From Rhodocyclales bacterium (GTDB lineage Bacteria; Pseudomonadota; Gammaproteobacteria; Burkholderiales; Rhodocyclaceae), in the NCBI GenBank assembly GCA_016215645.1, contig JACRIX010000067.1:1-46818 (forward strand): a stretch of 46,818 bases of DNA, in the 5' to 3' direction. Positions within the stretch are counted from its first letter, which is position 1. The number at the start of each line of letters is the position of its first letter. Both the position numbers and the translations under genes were made by a program. The notes under the pieces are model-generated. The model had not been told where the DNA came from. It did no database searches and was given only the letters and a program-made list of their open reading frames with translations. This document shows, piece after piece, positions 25,764 through 34,562 of this stretch.

Positions 25764-27308
25764 TCAGCGCTTCGGCATCGGCGAATATTCCTGGCGCAAC
25801 AGGTTCTTCTGCACCTTGCCCATGGCATTGCGCGGCAGATCCTCGACCAGGTACACCCACTTCGGCACCTTGAAGTTGGCCAGGCCATCCTTCACCGCGG
25901 CGATAATGCCGGCTTCGGTAAGCGCCTTGCCCTCGGCATTCTTCTGCCGCACCACCACGGCCGTGACCGCCTCGCCGAAATCCGGATGCGGCAGGCCGAT
26001 CACCGCCGACTCGGCAACGCCGGGCAGCACGTCGATCAGTTCCTCGATCTCCTTCGGATAGACATTGAGGCCGCCGGTGATCACCAGGTCCTTGGAACGG
26101 CCGCTGATGGTGATGTAGAACTCGGCATCCCAGCTGCCCATGTCGCCGGTGATGAAAAAACCGTCGGCAGTGAATTCCTCGCGGGTCTTTTCCGGCATGT
26201 TCCAGTAGCCGAGGAAGACGTTGTCGCCCTTGACCTGGATGCTGCCGATCTGGCCAGTCTTCACCGCCGTACCGCCAGCGCCGACTATTCGAATCGCCGT
26301 GCCGGGAAGCGGGAAGCCCACCGTGCCGCCGCGGCGCTCGCCCTCATAGGGGTTGGAGGTGAACATGCCACCCTCGGTCATGCCGTAGCGTTCGAGGATG
26401 GTGTGGCCCGTGCGCGCCTTGAATTCGTCGAAGGTTTCCTTCAGCAGCGGCGCCGAGCCGGAGACGAACAGGCGCATGTGGCGGCAGGTGGCGCGGCCGA
26501 AGGCCGGGTCGAGCAGCAGGCGCACGTAGTAAGTCGGCACGCCCATCATCACGGTGGACTCCGGCAGCAGTGCCATGGCGCGCGCGGCATCGAACTTCGG
26601 CTCGAAAAAAATCGCCGAGCCGTTGAGCAGCGCCGTGTGGCAGGCGACGAACAGGCCATGCACATGGAAAGTCGGCAGCATGTGCAGCAGCACGTCGCCT
26701 GCCTGGAAATGCCAGTACTCGTGCAGCGTGCGCGCATTGTGGGCGAGGTTGCCATGGGACAGCATCGCGCCCTTGGAGCGCCCCGTGGTGCCCGAGGTGT
26801 AGAGGATGGCGGCAAGGTCACGATCGCCGCGCTCCAGCGTGGCGAACTCGTCGGCATGCGGCGTCGCGGCCTCGATCAGCGAGCCGCGGCCGGCATCGTC
26901 GAGTTCCAGCACGTGGGCGACGCCGGCCTGCGCCGCCAGCTCGTCGGCCAGCGCCCGCATCTGCGGCCGGCAGACGAACAGACCCGGCGTCGCGTCCTTG
27001 AGGAAGTGTTCGAGTTCGTGGCGCTGGTAGGCCGGGTTCAAGGGCAGGAACACGGTGCCGGCACGTAGCGAGGCGAGGTAGAGCACCAGCGCCTCGGGCG
27101 TCTTTTCCACCTGGGCGGCAACCCGGTCGCCGGGCTTGAGGCCGAGCGCGACGAGCATGTTGGCCATGCGCGCCGAGGCGTGTTCGATGTCGCCGTAGGT
27201 CCACACCCGTCCGTCGGGCAGGATCAGGCAGGGCGCGGCGGGTGCGGCGGGTGCGGCGGGTGCGGCGGGGAAACCGGAGGCAAGGACCGTATACAGGTTC
27301 TGGTTCAT
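25764..27308 (-). CDS. matB: Malonyl-CoA synthase (MatB), AMP-binding enzyme
   Basis: A 514-residue ANL-superfamily ligase that activates malonate to malonyl-CoA with ATP. The sequence closely follows known MatB proteins: VAAQVEKTPEALVLYLA, the P-loop AILYTSGTTGRSKGAMLSH, FHVHGLFVACHTALLNGS, ERYGMTE, FITGDMG, GRSKDLVITGGLNVYPKEIEE and the A10 lysine in NAMGKVQKN. The N-terminus contains a run of Ala-Ala-Pro repeats (about residues 14-25) encoded by four 9-base tandem units, absent from typical MatB. I chose the ATG at 27308 rather than upstream starts because it places the MatB-like N-terminus first. Other short-chain acyl-CoA ligase specificities remain possible. Confidence 0.87.
   Translation of the reverse strand: MNQNLYTVLASGFPAAPAAPAAPAAPCLILPDGRVWTYGDIEHASARMANMLVALGLKPGDRVAAQVEKTPEALVLYLASLRAGTVFLPLNPAYQRHELEHFLKDATPGLFVCRPQMRALADELAAQAGVAHVLELDDAGRGSLIEAATPHADEFATLERGDRDLAAILYTSGTTGRSKGAMLSHGNLAHNARTLHEYWHFQAGDVLLHMLPTFHVHGLFVACHTALLNGSAIFFEPKFDAARAMALLPESTVMMGVPTYYVRLLLDPAFGRATCRHMRLFVSGSAPLLKETFDEFKARTGHTILERYGMTEGGMFTSNPYEGERRGGTVGFPLPGTAIRIVGAGGTAVKTGQIGSIQVKGDNVFLGYWNMPEKTREEFTADGFFITGDMGSWDAEFYITISGRSKDLVITGGLNVYPKEIEELIDVLPGVAESAVIGLPHPDFGEAVTAVVVRQKNAEGKALTEAGIIAAVKDGLANFKVPKWVYLVEDLPRNAMGKVQKNLLRQEYSPMPKR
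27235..27270. repeat. Four 9-base tandem repeats in matB N-terminus
   Basis: Four tandem copies of GCGGCGGGT (27235-27243, 27244-27252, 27253-27261, and 27262-27270 with one final base change) encode an Ala-Ala-Pro repeat on the minus strand. The unit is a multiple of three, so copy-number change by slippage would lengthen or shorten the protein without a frameshift. Confidence 0.9.
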
Positions 27309-27446
27309 GGCGGCGCGGCCGGCAAACGCGAGGCGCCCATTGTAGCCAAGGCCGCAAGCACGCGCCGACGCCACGGTTCCCGGCAATTCGTCGCCGGCCG
27401 CAGCAATGCAACGTGACGCAGATTCAACACCATGCAATTCCTCATT

Positions 27447-27479
27447 TTGCTTGCGGATTTTCATGGTATAAATCCGTCC
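27447..27479 (+). promoter_or_regulatory. Promoter/operator-like region of the second DUF4143 ATPase
   Basis: A -10-like TATAAA (27467-27472) ends seven bases before the chosen ATG at 27480, and TTGCTT (27447-27452) lies upstream with a short 14-base spacer. A 6-base inverted repeat, GGATTT (27455-27460) with AAATCC (27470-27475), brackets the -10. There is no Shine-Dalgarno sequence, as with the first ATPase gene. Leaderless expression and autoregulation are inferences. Confidence 0.4.
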
Positions 27480-28625
27480 ATGCTTGATCGTCCCGCCCTG
27501 CATCGCCGCATCGAGACCGCACTCGGACGCAGCCGCATCGTGGTCCTGGTCGGCCCGCGCCAGTCGGGAAAGACCACCCTGGCGCGGGCTTTCGTGGCCG
27601 CGGATTCGAGCCGCTACTTCGATCTCGAAGACCCGGCAGCCACCGCCCGGCTGAACGAGCCGATGGCCGCATTGGCGCCACTGGCCGGACTGGTGGTGAT
27701 CGACGAAATCCAGCGCGCGCCCGACATCTTTCCCGTCCTGCGGGTCCTTGCCGATCGCGTTCCCAATCCGGCGCGCTTCCTTCTGCTCGGCAGCGCGTCG
27801 CCCGCGCTGCTGCGCCAGTCGAGCGAGTCGCTGGCCGGTCGGGTCGAAGTCATCGAGATTGCCGGATTCGATGTCGACGAGCTTGCACCCGGGGACGCGG
27901 ATACCCTCTGGCGTCGCGGCGGCTTCCCGCTTTCATGCCTCGCCGCCGACGAAGAAGCCAGCCGCGTGTGGCGGCGGCAATTCCTGCTGGCCCTGGCGGA
28001 ACGCGACCTGCCGCAGCTCGGCGTCAATCTGCCCGCGCCCGCGTTGCAGCGCTTCTTCGTCATGCTCGCCCATTTCCACGGCCAGATCTGGAACGCCGCC
28101 GATCCGGCCCGCTCGCTGGGCGTTTCCGAGGGTTCGGTGCGCCGCTATCTCGACCTGCTGACCGGCGCCTATTACATCCGCCAGCTGGCGCCGTGGCACG
28201 AGAACATCGGCAAGCGCCAGGTGAAGTCGCCAAAAATCTACTGGCGTGACAGCGGCCTGCTGCACCAGTTGCTGGGCATCGCCGATCACGATGCGCTGCT
28301 GGCCCATCCTCGATGCGGCGCATCATGGGAAGGCTTCGTCCTCGAAACCATGCTGCGCCGCCTGCAACCGGACGAAAGCTATTTCTGGGCAACCCATACC
28401 GGCGCCGAACTCGATGCCCTGTTCATCAAAGGCGGCGTGCGCCTCGGCCTGGAGATCAAGCGCGCCGACGCGCCCCGTCTCACACCCTCGATGCGCCACG
28501 CCATGACCGACCTCAAGCTCGACGCGCTCTGGGTGCTCTACCCCGGCCGCCACCGCTATGCGCTCGCCGATCGGGTTGAAGTTCTGCCGTTTGCCACGGG
28601 CAAGCTTTGTCGGTCTGATGACTAA
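27480..28625 (+). CDS. AAA-type ATPase with DUF4143 domain (second copy of family)
   Basis: A 381-residue ATPase of the AAA_14/DUF4143 family. Walker A is GPRQSGKTT (about residues 24-32), and the Walker B-like LVVIDEIQRAPDIF is at about 70-83. The sensor-like FLLLGSASPALLRQ follows. The C-terminal half has SPKIYWRDSGLLHQLLGI and the nuclease-like G-A-E-L-D ... L-E-I-K arrangement. ATG at 27480 gives the family start MLDRPALHRRIE; an in-frame ATG 16 codons upstream would lie before the -10-like sequence. It shares fold and order of motifs with the protein at 808-1992 but is clearly diverged. It is the last high-GC gene before the lower-GC biosynthetic region. Confidence 0.88.
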   Translation: MLDRPALHRRIETALGRSRIVVLVGPRQSGKTTLARAFVAADSSRYFDLEDPAATARLNEPMAALAPLAGLVVIDEIQRAPDIFPVLRVLADRVPNPARFLLLGSASPALLRQSSESLAGRVEVIEIAGFDVDELAPGDADTLWRRGGFPLSCLAADEEASRVWRRQFLLALAERDLPQLGVNLPAPALQRFFVMLAHFHGQIWNAADPARSLGVSEGSVRRYLDLLTGAYYIRQLAPWHENIGKRQVKSPKIYWRDSGLLHQLLGIADHDALLAHPRCGASWEGFVLETMLRRLQPDESYFWATHTGAELDALFIKGGVRLGLEIKRADAPRLTPSMRHAMTDLKLDALWVLYPGRHRYALADRVEVLPFATGKLCRSDD

Positions 28626-28701
28626 ACACTCTCAATGACTGCTATCGGAAAAATGTTCAATGCGAGAGATTTGGTACATTCGAAATAATCTACAATGAGT
28701 T
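28626..28701 (+). promoter_or_regulatory. Promoter-like AT-rich gap before the biosynthetic cluster
   Basis: This 76-base AT-rich gap marks the composition boundary. TACAAT (28691-28696) is a good -10 and ends five bases before the ATG at 28702. TTGGTA (28671-28676) is a possible -35 but only 14 bases away, so an activator may be needed or the true -35 is degenerate. No clear Shine-Dalgarno sequence precedes the first gene. This would be the main promoter of the plus-strand operon that follows, since every later gene up to 38795 overlaps or nearly abuts its neighbour. Confidence 0.45.
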
Positions 28702-29430
28702 ATGCGAAATTACCAATCGGTAGTTGTCTCGATTAAGGATTTACCGATCGACATAATTTTCCAGATGACGAAGTTGTATCTGGAGAATTATGAGGGCACC
28801 ACGGAAGCCCTGTTTCGTTGTGACCTGGCGGCTAAAGATGAAGCCATAGCGCTTTATTCCGGTGGAGAGTTGGTTGGCTTTACGACGCTCCGCGTCTATT
28901 CGGCCGACCATAACGGGATCTCAATCCGCATCGTGTATTCGGGCGACACAATCGTGGCCCGTCAACATTGGGGCCAGCAGGAACTGGCTTTTGCGTGGAT
29001 AGCCCGCATTGGGGAGATCAAGGCACAGGCGCCTGATGTGCCGCTCTATTGGTTTTTGCTGGTTAAGGGTCACCGAACCTTCAAGTATCTGTCGGTTTTC
29101 GGCAAATCCTTTCATCCGCATTGGCAAATCGACCGATCAGATCTCAAACCGTTGGCGGATCAACTCGCACGCGCGAGCTTTGGCCATGACTACAACCCGG
29201 TCAGCGGCATTGTGGAGTTTTCAGAATCGCGAGGGCATCTCAAGCCATTTATTGCCGAGCCTGCCGAGGAAGAACTTGCCAAGGAAGCAACCAGGTTCTT
29301 TTTGAGGAAAAATCCGGGCTACCGCCATGGACATGAGTTGGTCTGCCTCTGCGAACTTGAGTCCGTCAACATGAAACCGCTCACTGCGCGAATATTCAAT
29401 CGCGCGCTGCGGTCGGCGGTCGACGCATGA
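28702..29430 (+). CDS. GNAT-like protein of unknown function, first gene of cluster
   Basis: A 242-residue protein that I do not recognise with certainty. The segment ISIRIVYSGDTIVARQHWGQQELAFAWI (about residues 73-100) has the form of a GNAT beta4-alpha3 region (acetyl/acyl-CoA pyrophosphate loop, Q-H-W-G-Q-x-x-L). The preceding IALYSGGELVGFTTLRVY resembles the GNAT beta2-beta3 hairpin. A GNAT-fold acyl- or aminoacyl-transferase is therefore plausible. There is no signal peptide or membrane helix. ATGA overlap joins it to the GH3-like gene, which would make an activated acyl group, so the two may act in sequence. Base composition is lower in GC than upstream genes. Confidence 0.65.
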   Translation: MRNYQSVVVSIKDLPIDIIFQMTKLYLENYEGTTEALFRCDLAAKDEAIALYSGGELVGFTTLRVYSADHNGISIRIVYSGDTIVARQHWGQQELAFAWIARIGEIKAQAPDVPLYWFLLVKGHRTFKYLSVFGKSFHPHWQIDRSDLKPLADQLARASFGHDYNPVSGIVEFSESRGHLKPFIAEPAEEELAKEATRFFLRKNPGYRHGHELVCLCELESVNMKPLTARIFNRALRSAVDA

Positions 29431-30803
29431 GCGGCGGTCTCTGGCAATTGCCTAACGTCCAGCCGGCCACCAAAAGCCAGGGCCAGTGGTTGTCGGCGAT
29501 GTTGACGCGCAATTCGGGCTGCGCCTATCTGCGCAATTTTGGCAGTCCGCGTACCGAAGATGAATTTCGTCGCCAAGTGCCGGTCATTACCTATGAAGAC
29601 CTGCCGCCTTTTCTCGAGCGTCTGCGCGAAGGCGAGCGCAATGTACTCTTTGACGGGGTGCCAGTGGCTTGCGAAAGAACCGGTGGCAGTAGTGGCGGCA
29701 GCAAGCTGATCCCCTATTCCTCGGCAGGCTTGAGTGATTTCCAGTACAACGTTGTACCTTGGCTTGTCCATACTGCACAGCGGCATCGCCTGTCCGGGAC
29801 TGCCTACTTTGCGATCAGCCCAGTCGCCCGCAAGGCGGAGTCCTTCGGCAATCTTCCTATTGGACTGCCGGACGGCGCTTATCTCGGGGAGGCAGCGGGT
29901 GCCGTGCTGATGCAGCGGTCTGCGGTTCCATTCGAGGTCGCAGGGATCGAGGATGTCGATCAGTGGCGGGATTCGACACTGAAATTCCTCAAGGCTGCGC
30001 GCGATCTCGAATTGATTTCCGTCTGGAGCCCGACTTTTCTTCTCAGACTCTGTGATGCCATTGCAGATTCCCGTGAATTCTGGCCCAACCTGAAAGTCAT
30101 CAGCTGCTGGGCCTCAGGTCCCGCCAGACCTTACCTGGATGGGCTTGCCCGGATGTTCCCACAGGCAGTGATTGAGCCGAAAGGCTTGCTATCGACTGAG
30201 GCTGTGGTGACGGTTCCAGACGAAAGTGGGCGGCCACGCTTGGCGCGCCACGGATATTTCGAGTTCCGACAGGATGAAGCATGCTTCAGCACATCAGGAC
30301 TTGTTGCCGGCGGCGAGTATGAAGTTATCTTGACCACTGCCAGTGGTCTCTATCGCTATGCCAGTGGTGATCGGGTGCGCTGCGAGGAGTCCGCTGCTGC
30401 GGGGCAGCCGGTCCTCGAATTCATTGGCCGCGATTCATTGGTTTGCGACCTCGTTGGTGAAAAGCTGACCGACGCCTTCGTTGGCCAGTGCCTCGGAAAA
30501 CTCGAAGGGCTGGCCACGCTCGTGCCTGATGTAAAGATGCCGGGGTATGTGCTGATTAGCGAACGTGCAATTCCTCATGGATGGCTGAACGATTTTGAAA
30601 ATCGCATTTGCCATAACCCGCAGTACGCTTATGCGCGGAAATTGGGGCAATTGCAGCCACTACGTCAGTTGGTCTGCAGGCGCCCGTTCGATGTCATAGA
30701 GCAGGTCATGCGGGCGCGTGGTGTACGTCTGGGCGATATCAAGCCGACAGCTTTGCGCGCCGACGATTTCTGGTTACCGATGTTTGAGGAGCTGACCAAT
30801 TGA
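29427..30803 (+). CDS. GH3-family acyl-adenylating / amide synthetase-like enzyme
   Basis: A 458-residue protein of the GH3 (auxin-responsive) branch of the ANL superfamily. These enzymes adenylate a carboxylic acid and transfer the acyl group to an amine, usually an amino acid, without a carrier protein. Visible signatures are ERTGGSSGGSKLIPYSS (P-loop, about residues 83-99), the adenylate-contact WASGPARPYLDGL, PKGLLSTEAVVTVP (about 250-263) and GLYRYASGDRV with the ribose-binding Asp (about 309-319). The C-terminal domain is about 120 residues, shorter than in plants. Bacterial members occur in natural-product clusters. Substrate is unknown. It probably supplies the acyl-amide or activated acyl intermediate on which the rest of the cluster works. 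Confidence 0.82.
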   Translation: MSGGLWQLPNVQPATKSQGQWLSAMLTRNSGCAYLRNFGSPRTEDEFRRQVPVITYEDLPPFLERLREGERNVLFDGVPVACERTGGSSGGSKLIPYSSAGLSDFQYNVVPWLVHTAQRHRLSGTAYFAISPVARKAESFGNLPIGLPDGAYLGEAAGAVLMQRSAVPFEVAGIEDVDQWRDSTLKFLKAARDLELISVWSPTFLLRLCDAIADSREFWPNLKVISCWASGPARPYLDGLARMFPQAVIEPKGLLSTEAVVTVPDESGRPRLARHGYFEFRQDEACFSTSGLVAGGEYEVILTTASGLYRYASGDRVRCEESAAAGQPVLEFIGRDSLVCDLVGEKLTDAFVGQCLGKLEGLATLVPDVKMPGYVLISERAIPHGWLNDFENRICHNPQYAYARKLGQLQPLRQLVCRRPFDVIEQVMRARGVRLGDIKPTALRADDFWLPMFEELTN

Positions 30804-32185
30804 AGATTGCACTGATTTCTCCCAAGGGACCGCTCTATCGCTATCGAGGGGGGATTTTCAAGAAATCGTTGCGCTACCAACCCCTGACGCTGACTACACT
30901 GGCTGCACTGGTGCCACCGGAATTGCCTGCAGAGTTGACAATCATCGACGAAGGAATAATGAATATTCCTGAATCGCTCGATGCCGAGCTCGTCGGCATG
31001 ACCGTTATTACCGGCACCGCCAGACGCGCCTATGAACTGGCCGCACGCTTTCGCGCCGAAGGCAAGACTGTGGTGCTCGGCGGTCCGCATGTGTCGCTGC
31101 TTCCCCAGGAGGCGGCGGAACACGCCGACTCGATTTGTGTCGGTTACGCCGAAGACAGCTGGCCGCAATTGCTGCGCGATTTCGCGCGCGGTGAATTGAA
31201 ACAGGCTTACTACCAAGCGCCAGATTTTTCCCTTGATCGACCGAATATGCCTTTCCCCCGTCGTGATCTCCTCGACCAGCGACATTTCCTGACACAAGCG
31301 GTATTCGAGGCAACCCGGTCCTGCGTACATGACTGCGAATTCTGCGTTGCGCCGACGGCTTGGGGTCGCCAGCAATACAAAAAGCCGGTCGACTGGGTCA
31401 TTGAGGACATCAAGCGTTTCGGGCAGAAGGAACTGATTTTTGTTGATCTCAACCTGATTTCCGACAAGGACTATGCCCGGGAACTGTTTACCAAACTGAT
31501 TCCTTTGAATGTTCGGTGGTTCGGTTTGTCGACAGTGCTCATTGCCCATGATCGGGAATTCATGGGGCTGGCGGCTCGAAGCGGATGCAAGGGGCTGCTA
31601 CTTGGGCTCGAAACGGTAACTCCAGCGAGTCTGCATGACGCCAAGAAGCGCTTCAATGCGTCTGTTGATTTCAAACAGGTGATCGGCGATCTTCATCGCT
31701 TGGGGATCGCGATTCAGGGCTGTTTTGTCTTTGGCCTCGACCACGATACGCCGGAAGTTTTCGATACAACGGTCGAGTTCGCCATTGACGCAGGCATTGA
31801 TCTGCCGCGTTTTGCCGTGCTGACGCCGTTCCCCGGAACACCGTTGCATCGTCGACTTGAACGCGAAGGCCGCATTCTTACGCGCAACTGGGAACTTTAC
31901 GACGCCCAACACGTTGTGTTTCAGCCGCAACACATGAGCGTGCAGGAACTTGCCGAAGGCCATGAACGTGCCTGGAAAAAATGTTATCGCTTTTCGTCGA
32001 TTGGACGACGCCTTTGGGCGGCCCGCAATTTCCGGCCGCTGGCCCTGACGGTCAATCTCGGTTACCGCTTTTACGCGCACAACCTCCACCGTTTCTACAA
32101 CTGTGACTGGCCCCTACAGATGGCGCGGCCTGACGTACCAACGTTGCCACAGGCTGCCGCAGAAATTAAAGCCGTATGCGGCTGA
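30800..32185 (+). CDS. Cobalamin-binding-type radical SAM protein 1
   Basis: A 461-residue B12-binding-type radical SAM enzyme. Residues 1-135 form the Rossmann-like N-domain (MKIALISPKGPLY..., VVLGGPHVSLLPQEAAEHAD). The iron-sulfur motif is CVHDCEFC (C175, C179, C182), and the rest is a TIM-barrel with GLLLGLETVTPASL and TPFPGTPLHRRLEREGR. The D-x-H-x-x-G cobalamin motif is not present, as in many HpnP/HpnJ-like members. Compared with the three paralogues downstream it is the most divergent, with F-V-D-L-N in place of F-[FV]-[VI]-D-D-N. A TTG start at 30800 is indicated by GAGGAG eight bases upstream and by overlap with the preceding stop. Substrate and reaction (methylation, C-C bond formation or other) are unknown. 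Confidence 0.87.
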   Translation: MKIALISPKGPLYRYRGGIFKKSLRYQPLTLTTLAALVPPELPAELTIIDEGIMNIPESLDAELVGMTVITGTARRAYELAARFRAEGKTVVLGGPHVSLLPQEAAEHADSICVGYAEDSWPQLLRDFARGELKQAYYQAPDFSLDRPNMPFPRRDLLDQRHFLTQAVFEATRSCVHDCEFCVAPTAWGRQQYKKPVDWVIEDIKRFGQKELIFVDLNLISDKDYARELFTKLIPLNVRWFGLSTVLIAHDREFMGLAARSGCKGLLLGLETVTPASLHDAKKRFNASVDFKQVIGDLHRLGIAIQGCFVFGLDHDTPEVFDTTVEFAIDAGIDLPRFAVLTPFPGTPLHRRLEREGRILTRNWELYDAQHVVFQPQHMSVQELAEGHERAWKKCYRFSSIGRRLWAARNFRPLALTVNLGYRFYAHNLHRFYNCDWPLQMARPDVPTLPQAAAEIKAVCG

Positions 32186-33522
32186 CCCTCGTACAACCAT
32201 CAATTGGGCACCGCGTCGGGGAATCCTATATCCGCTCGTGGCAGATGGAGCCGTTGCCGATAGCGACATTAGCGGGTCTCACCCCATCAGAGGTCACCCT
32301 CCGCTTCTACGATGACCGGATGGAGGCCGTGGCATACGATGAGCCTACCGATGCGGTGGCGATTCCCGTCGAAACCTATACCGCCCGCCGTGCGTACCAG
32401 ATCGCGAGCGAGTTTCGTCGGCGTGGCGTGCCGATCATTCTCGGCGGATTCCATCCAAGCCTGATGCCGGAAGAAGCTCAACGCTATGGCGATGCCATCG
32501 TGATCGGTGAGGCAGAAGGCGTGTGGGCGGAGCTTGTCGATGACCTCCGGCACGGTAGTCTTCAGGCGCGGTATGTTTCGGTGCGTGGCGAACTTGGAAA
32601 GATACGGGTCGACCGCCGCCTGTTTCACGGTAGGCGCTACCTGCCGATCGGCCTGGTCGAAACCGGGCGGGGCTGTCGCTTTCCCTGTGAGTTTTGCGCC
32701 ATTCAAACCTTTTTCGGGCGTACACATCGGCCTCGGCCGGTGGAGGATGTGATCACGGAAATGCGTGCTTTGCGGCACGAAAAGAAGCTCTTCTTTTTTG
32801 TCGATGACAATTTTGCCGGCGACATCAAGGCCGGGAAGATCTTGCTGCCCGAACTCGTCAAACTCGATCTGCGCTGGATTACTCAACTCAGCATAAATGC
32901 GGCACACGATGAAGAGTTTGTCGCGCTGTTGGCGCGTGGTGGCTGTCGAGGTGTGCTGATTGGTTTCGAATCACTCGATCCCGCCAACCTGCGGCTCATG
33001 AAAAAGGGCTTCAATCTCATGAAGGGTGGCTATGAAGCCGCCCTCGACAACCTGCGCCGCCATGGCATCGCGGTGTATGGAACTTTCGTGTTCGGCTACG
33101 AAAACGATGATGTGGATTCGTTTGACCGCGCCGTTGATTTCGCGCTACAGGAAGACATGTACATCGCCGCCTTCAACCACCTGACGCCGTTTCCGGCGAC
33201 TCCCCTGTACGATCGCCTGAAGGCTGAGGGACGGCTACGGTTCGAATCCTGGTGGCTGGATGCCGCCTATCGTTACAACGATCTGCCGTACTACCCCGGC
33301 AAGCTCTCTCCGGGGGCAGTAACGCAGGGTTGCGTGGCTGCCCGTCGTCGCTTCTATGGCTGGCGCAGCATCGCCAAACGCGCCTGGCGCAATCGCAGCG
33401 ACTTCTTCATGTTCCGCAACTATTTCCCGATCAATCTAATGCACCAGCGCGAGGTTTCGTTGCGCAACGGTTATCCCCTGGGTGACGAATCCTGGGACGG
33501 CCCCTTGCTGGAGGTCGCTTGA
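32176..33522 (+). CDS. Cobalamin-binding-type radical SAM protein 2
   Basis: A 448-residue member of the same class. The N-domain begins RLTLVQPSIGHRVGESYIRS and contains the shared paralogue motifs FYDDRMEA and PVETYTARRAYQIASEF. The cluster-binding motif is CRFPCEFC (C167, C171, C174), followed by KKLFFFVDDNFAGD, a hallmark of the HpnJ/HpnP-like radical SAM branch. The C-terminal region includes FNHLTPFPATPLYDRLKAEGRLRFESWW. It overlaps gene 1 by ten bases and the following GNAT-like gene by four. It is closest to proteins 3 and 4 of this cluster, suggesting successive duplication with divergence in the C-terminal substrate region. Confidence 0.88.
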   Translation: MRLTLVQPSIGHRVGESYIRSWQMEPLPIATLAGLTPSEVTLRFYDDRMEAVAYDEPTDAVAIPVETYTARRAYQIASEFRRRGVPIILGGFHPSLMPEEAQRYGDAIVIGEAEGVWAELVDDLRHGSLQARYVSVRGELGKIRVDRRLFHGRRYLPIGLVETGRGCRFPCEFCAIQTFFGRTHRPRPVEDVITEMRALRHEKKLFFFVDDNFAGDIKAGKILLPELVKLDLRWITQLSINAAHDEEFVALLARGGCRGVLIGFESLDPANLRLMKKGFNLMKGGYEAALDNLRRHGIAVYGTFVFGYENDDVDSFDRAVDFALQEDMYIAAFNHLTPFPATPLYDRLKAEGRLRFESWWLDAAYRYNDLPYYPGKLSPGAVTQGCVAARRRFYGWRSIAKRAWRNRSDFFMFRNYFPINLMHQREVSLRNGYPLGDESWDGPLLEVA

Positions 33523-34562
33523 TCGATCTTCGCCGTGCCGGCGAGTGCGATGATTCGGACTTGCGGGCCATGCTGCGCGTCAATTCGATGCCATCGTGGG
33601 TGACGATGAGCATCGAAAGAGAACCGTCGTTTCTCGCCAGCCTGAATCGTTTCGGCAGTGAGTGTGCTGTGATTGCACGGGACGGCCCGGCCCTCGTCGG
33701 CATGTACCTGTGTGCAGAGCATCCGGTACATATCAACGGCTGGCCGGCAAATTTTGGCTATCTCGGCGGACTGCGTGTGAATCCGACATATCGTCACCGG
33801 CTGCGTGTCCTGCGTGAAGGTTATGCCTCGATCCAAACGCTTTCGGGAGCAACCCATCCGGATACCTGGTACACCAGCGTTGCCGCGGGAAATGCGCCAG
33901 CTCGCCGACTGCTCGAAGCCCGTCTGCGCGGCCTCCCTCTTTATATTGCGCAGGGGGAAATGCTTACCCTTGCGTTACCGCGGGCACGCGGCAAGCAGCT
34001 GGGGCTCTGGCGTCGTCCGAAGGCAGGGGAAAGCGAATCGATGTGCCGGGCTCACAATGCCTTTGCAGCGCGGTATCAGCTGTCTCCAGAATTGACGCCC
34101 GACCGAGTCAATGCGACTGGCGCAGATTTTTTCGTGCGTGATGCCGCCGAAGGGCTGAACGGCTGCATGTCGTTATGGAAGCAGCAGTCCTATAAGCAGG
34201 TGGTTGCGCGCGCCTACCGACAGCCTTTGGCGACAGTCTTGCCGCTTTACAACGTCTGGGCCCGGCTGACAAAGAGGATTACCTTGCCATCCTTGAACCG
34301 GCAACTTGACCAGTCCTATCTCGCCTTCTTCGCACCGGGCACCGAGGATGCCTCCGAGGTTGTTCCCTTGGTCCGTGATGCGCTAGCAATAACCCACAGT
34401 GAAGTCTTGACGCTTGGACTTCACGCCGCGCATCTGGCTCTGCCCGCCTTGGTGAGGACATTTCGGCCTGCGATCTATCGGACCATTGTTTACTCGGTAT
34501 GTTTTGACCGCCCTCCGCAATGGGATGGTCGCCCTGTCCAGCCCGAGATCGCCGTACTGTGA
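33519..34562 (+). CDS. GNAT-like acyltransferase protein
   Basis: A 347-residue protein whose N-terminal half looks like a GNAT domain: IDLRRAGECDDSDLRAML at the start, ECAVIARDGPALVGMYLCAEHPVHINGW (beta2-3), and YLGGLRVNPTYRHRLRVLREGYASIQ (beta4 and the CoA-binding turn, R-H-R-L-R-V-L). The C-terminal half (about residues 165-347) may be a second, degenerate GNAT-like domain, since its order of beta-strands and helices is similar. TTG at 33519 is preferred because GGAGG lies five bases upstream and it overlaps the preceding stop; no ATG lies near. Nested among radical SAM genes, it probably acylates a pathway intermediate. The substrate is unknown. Confidence 0.75.
   Translation: MIDLRRAGECDDSDLRAMLRVNSMPSWVTMSIEREPSFLASLNRFGSECAVIARDGPALVGMYLCAEHPVHINGWPANFGYLGGLRVNPTYRHRLRVLREGYASIQTLSGATHPDTWYTSVAAGNAPARRLLEARLRGLPLYIAQGEMLTLALPRARGKQLGLWRRPKAGESESMCRAHNAFAARYQLSPELTPDRVNATGADFFVRDAAEGLNGCMSLWKQQSYKQVVARAYRQPLATVLPLYNVWARLTKRITLPSLNRQLDQSYLAFFAPGTEDASEVVPLVRDALAITHSEVLTLGLHAAHLALPALVRTFRPAIYRTIVYSVCFDRPPQWDGRPVQPEIAVL

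Noticed and set aside
25176..27068. 630-codon plus-strand open frame
   Set aside because: Antisense shadow of the PlsC and MatB genes, which carry complete catalytic motifs.
27235..27270. Tandem repeats as a CRISPR array
   Set aside because: Units are 9 bases without spacers and encode part of MatB; no cas genes are present.
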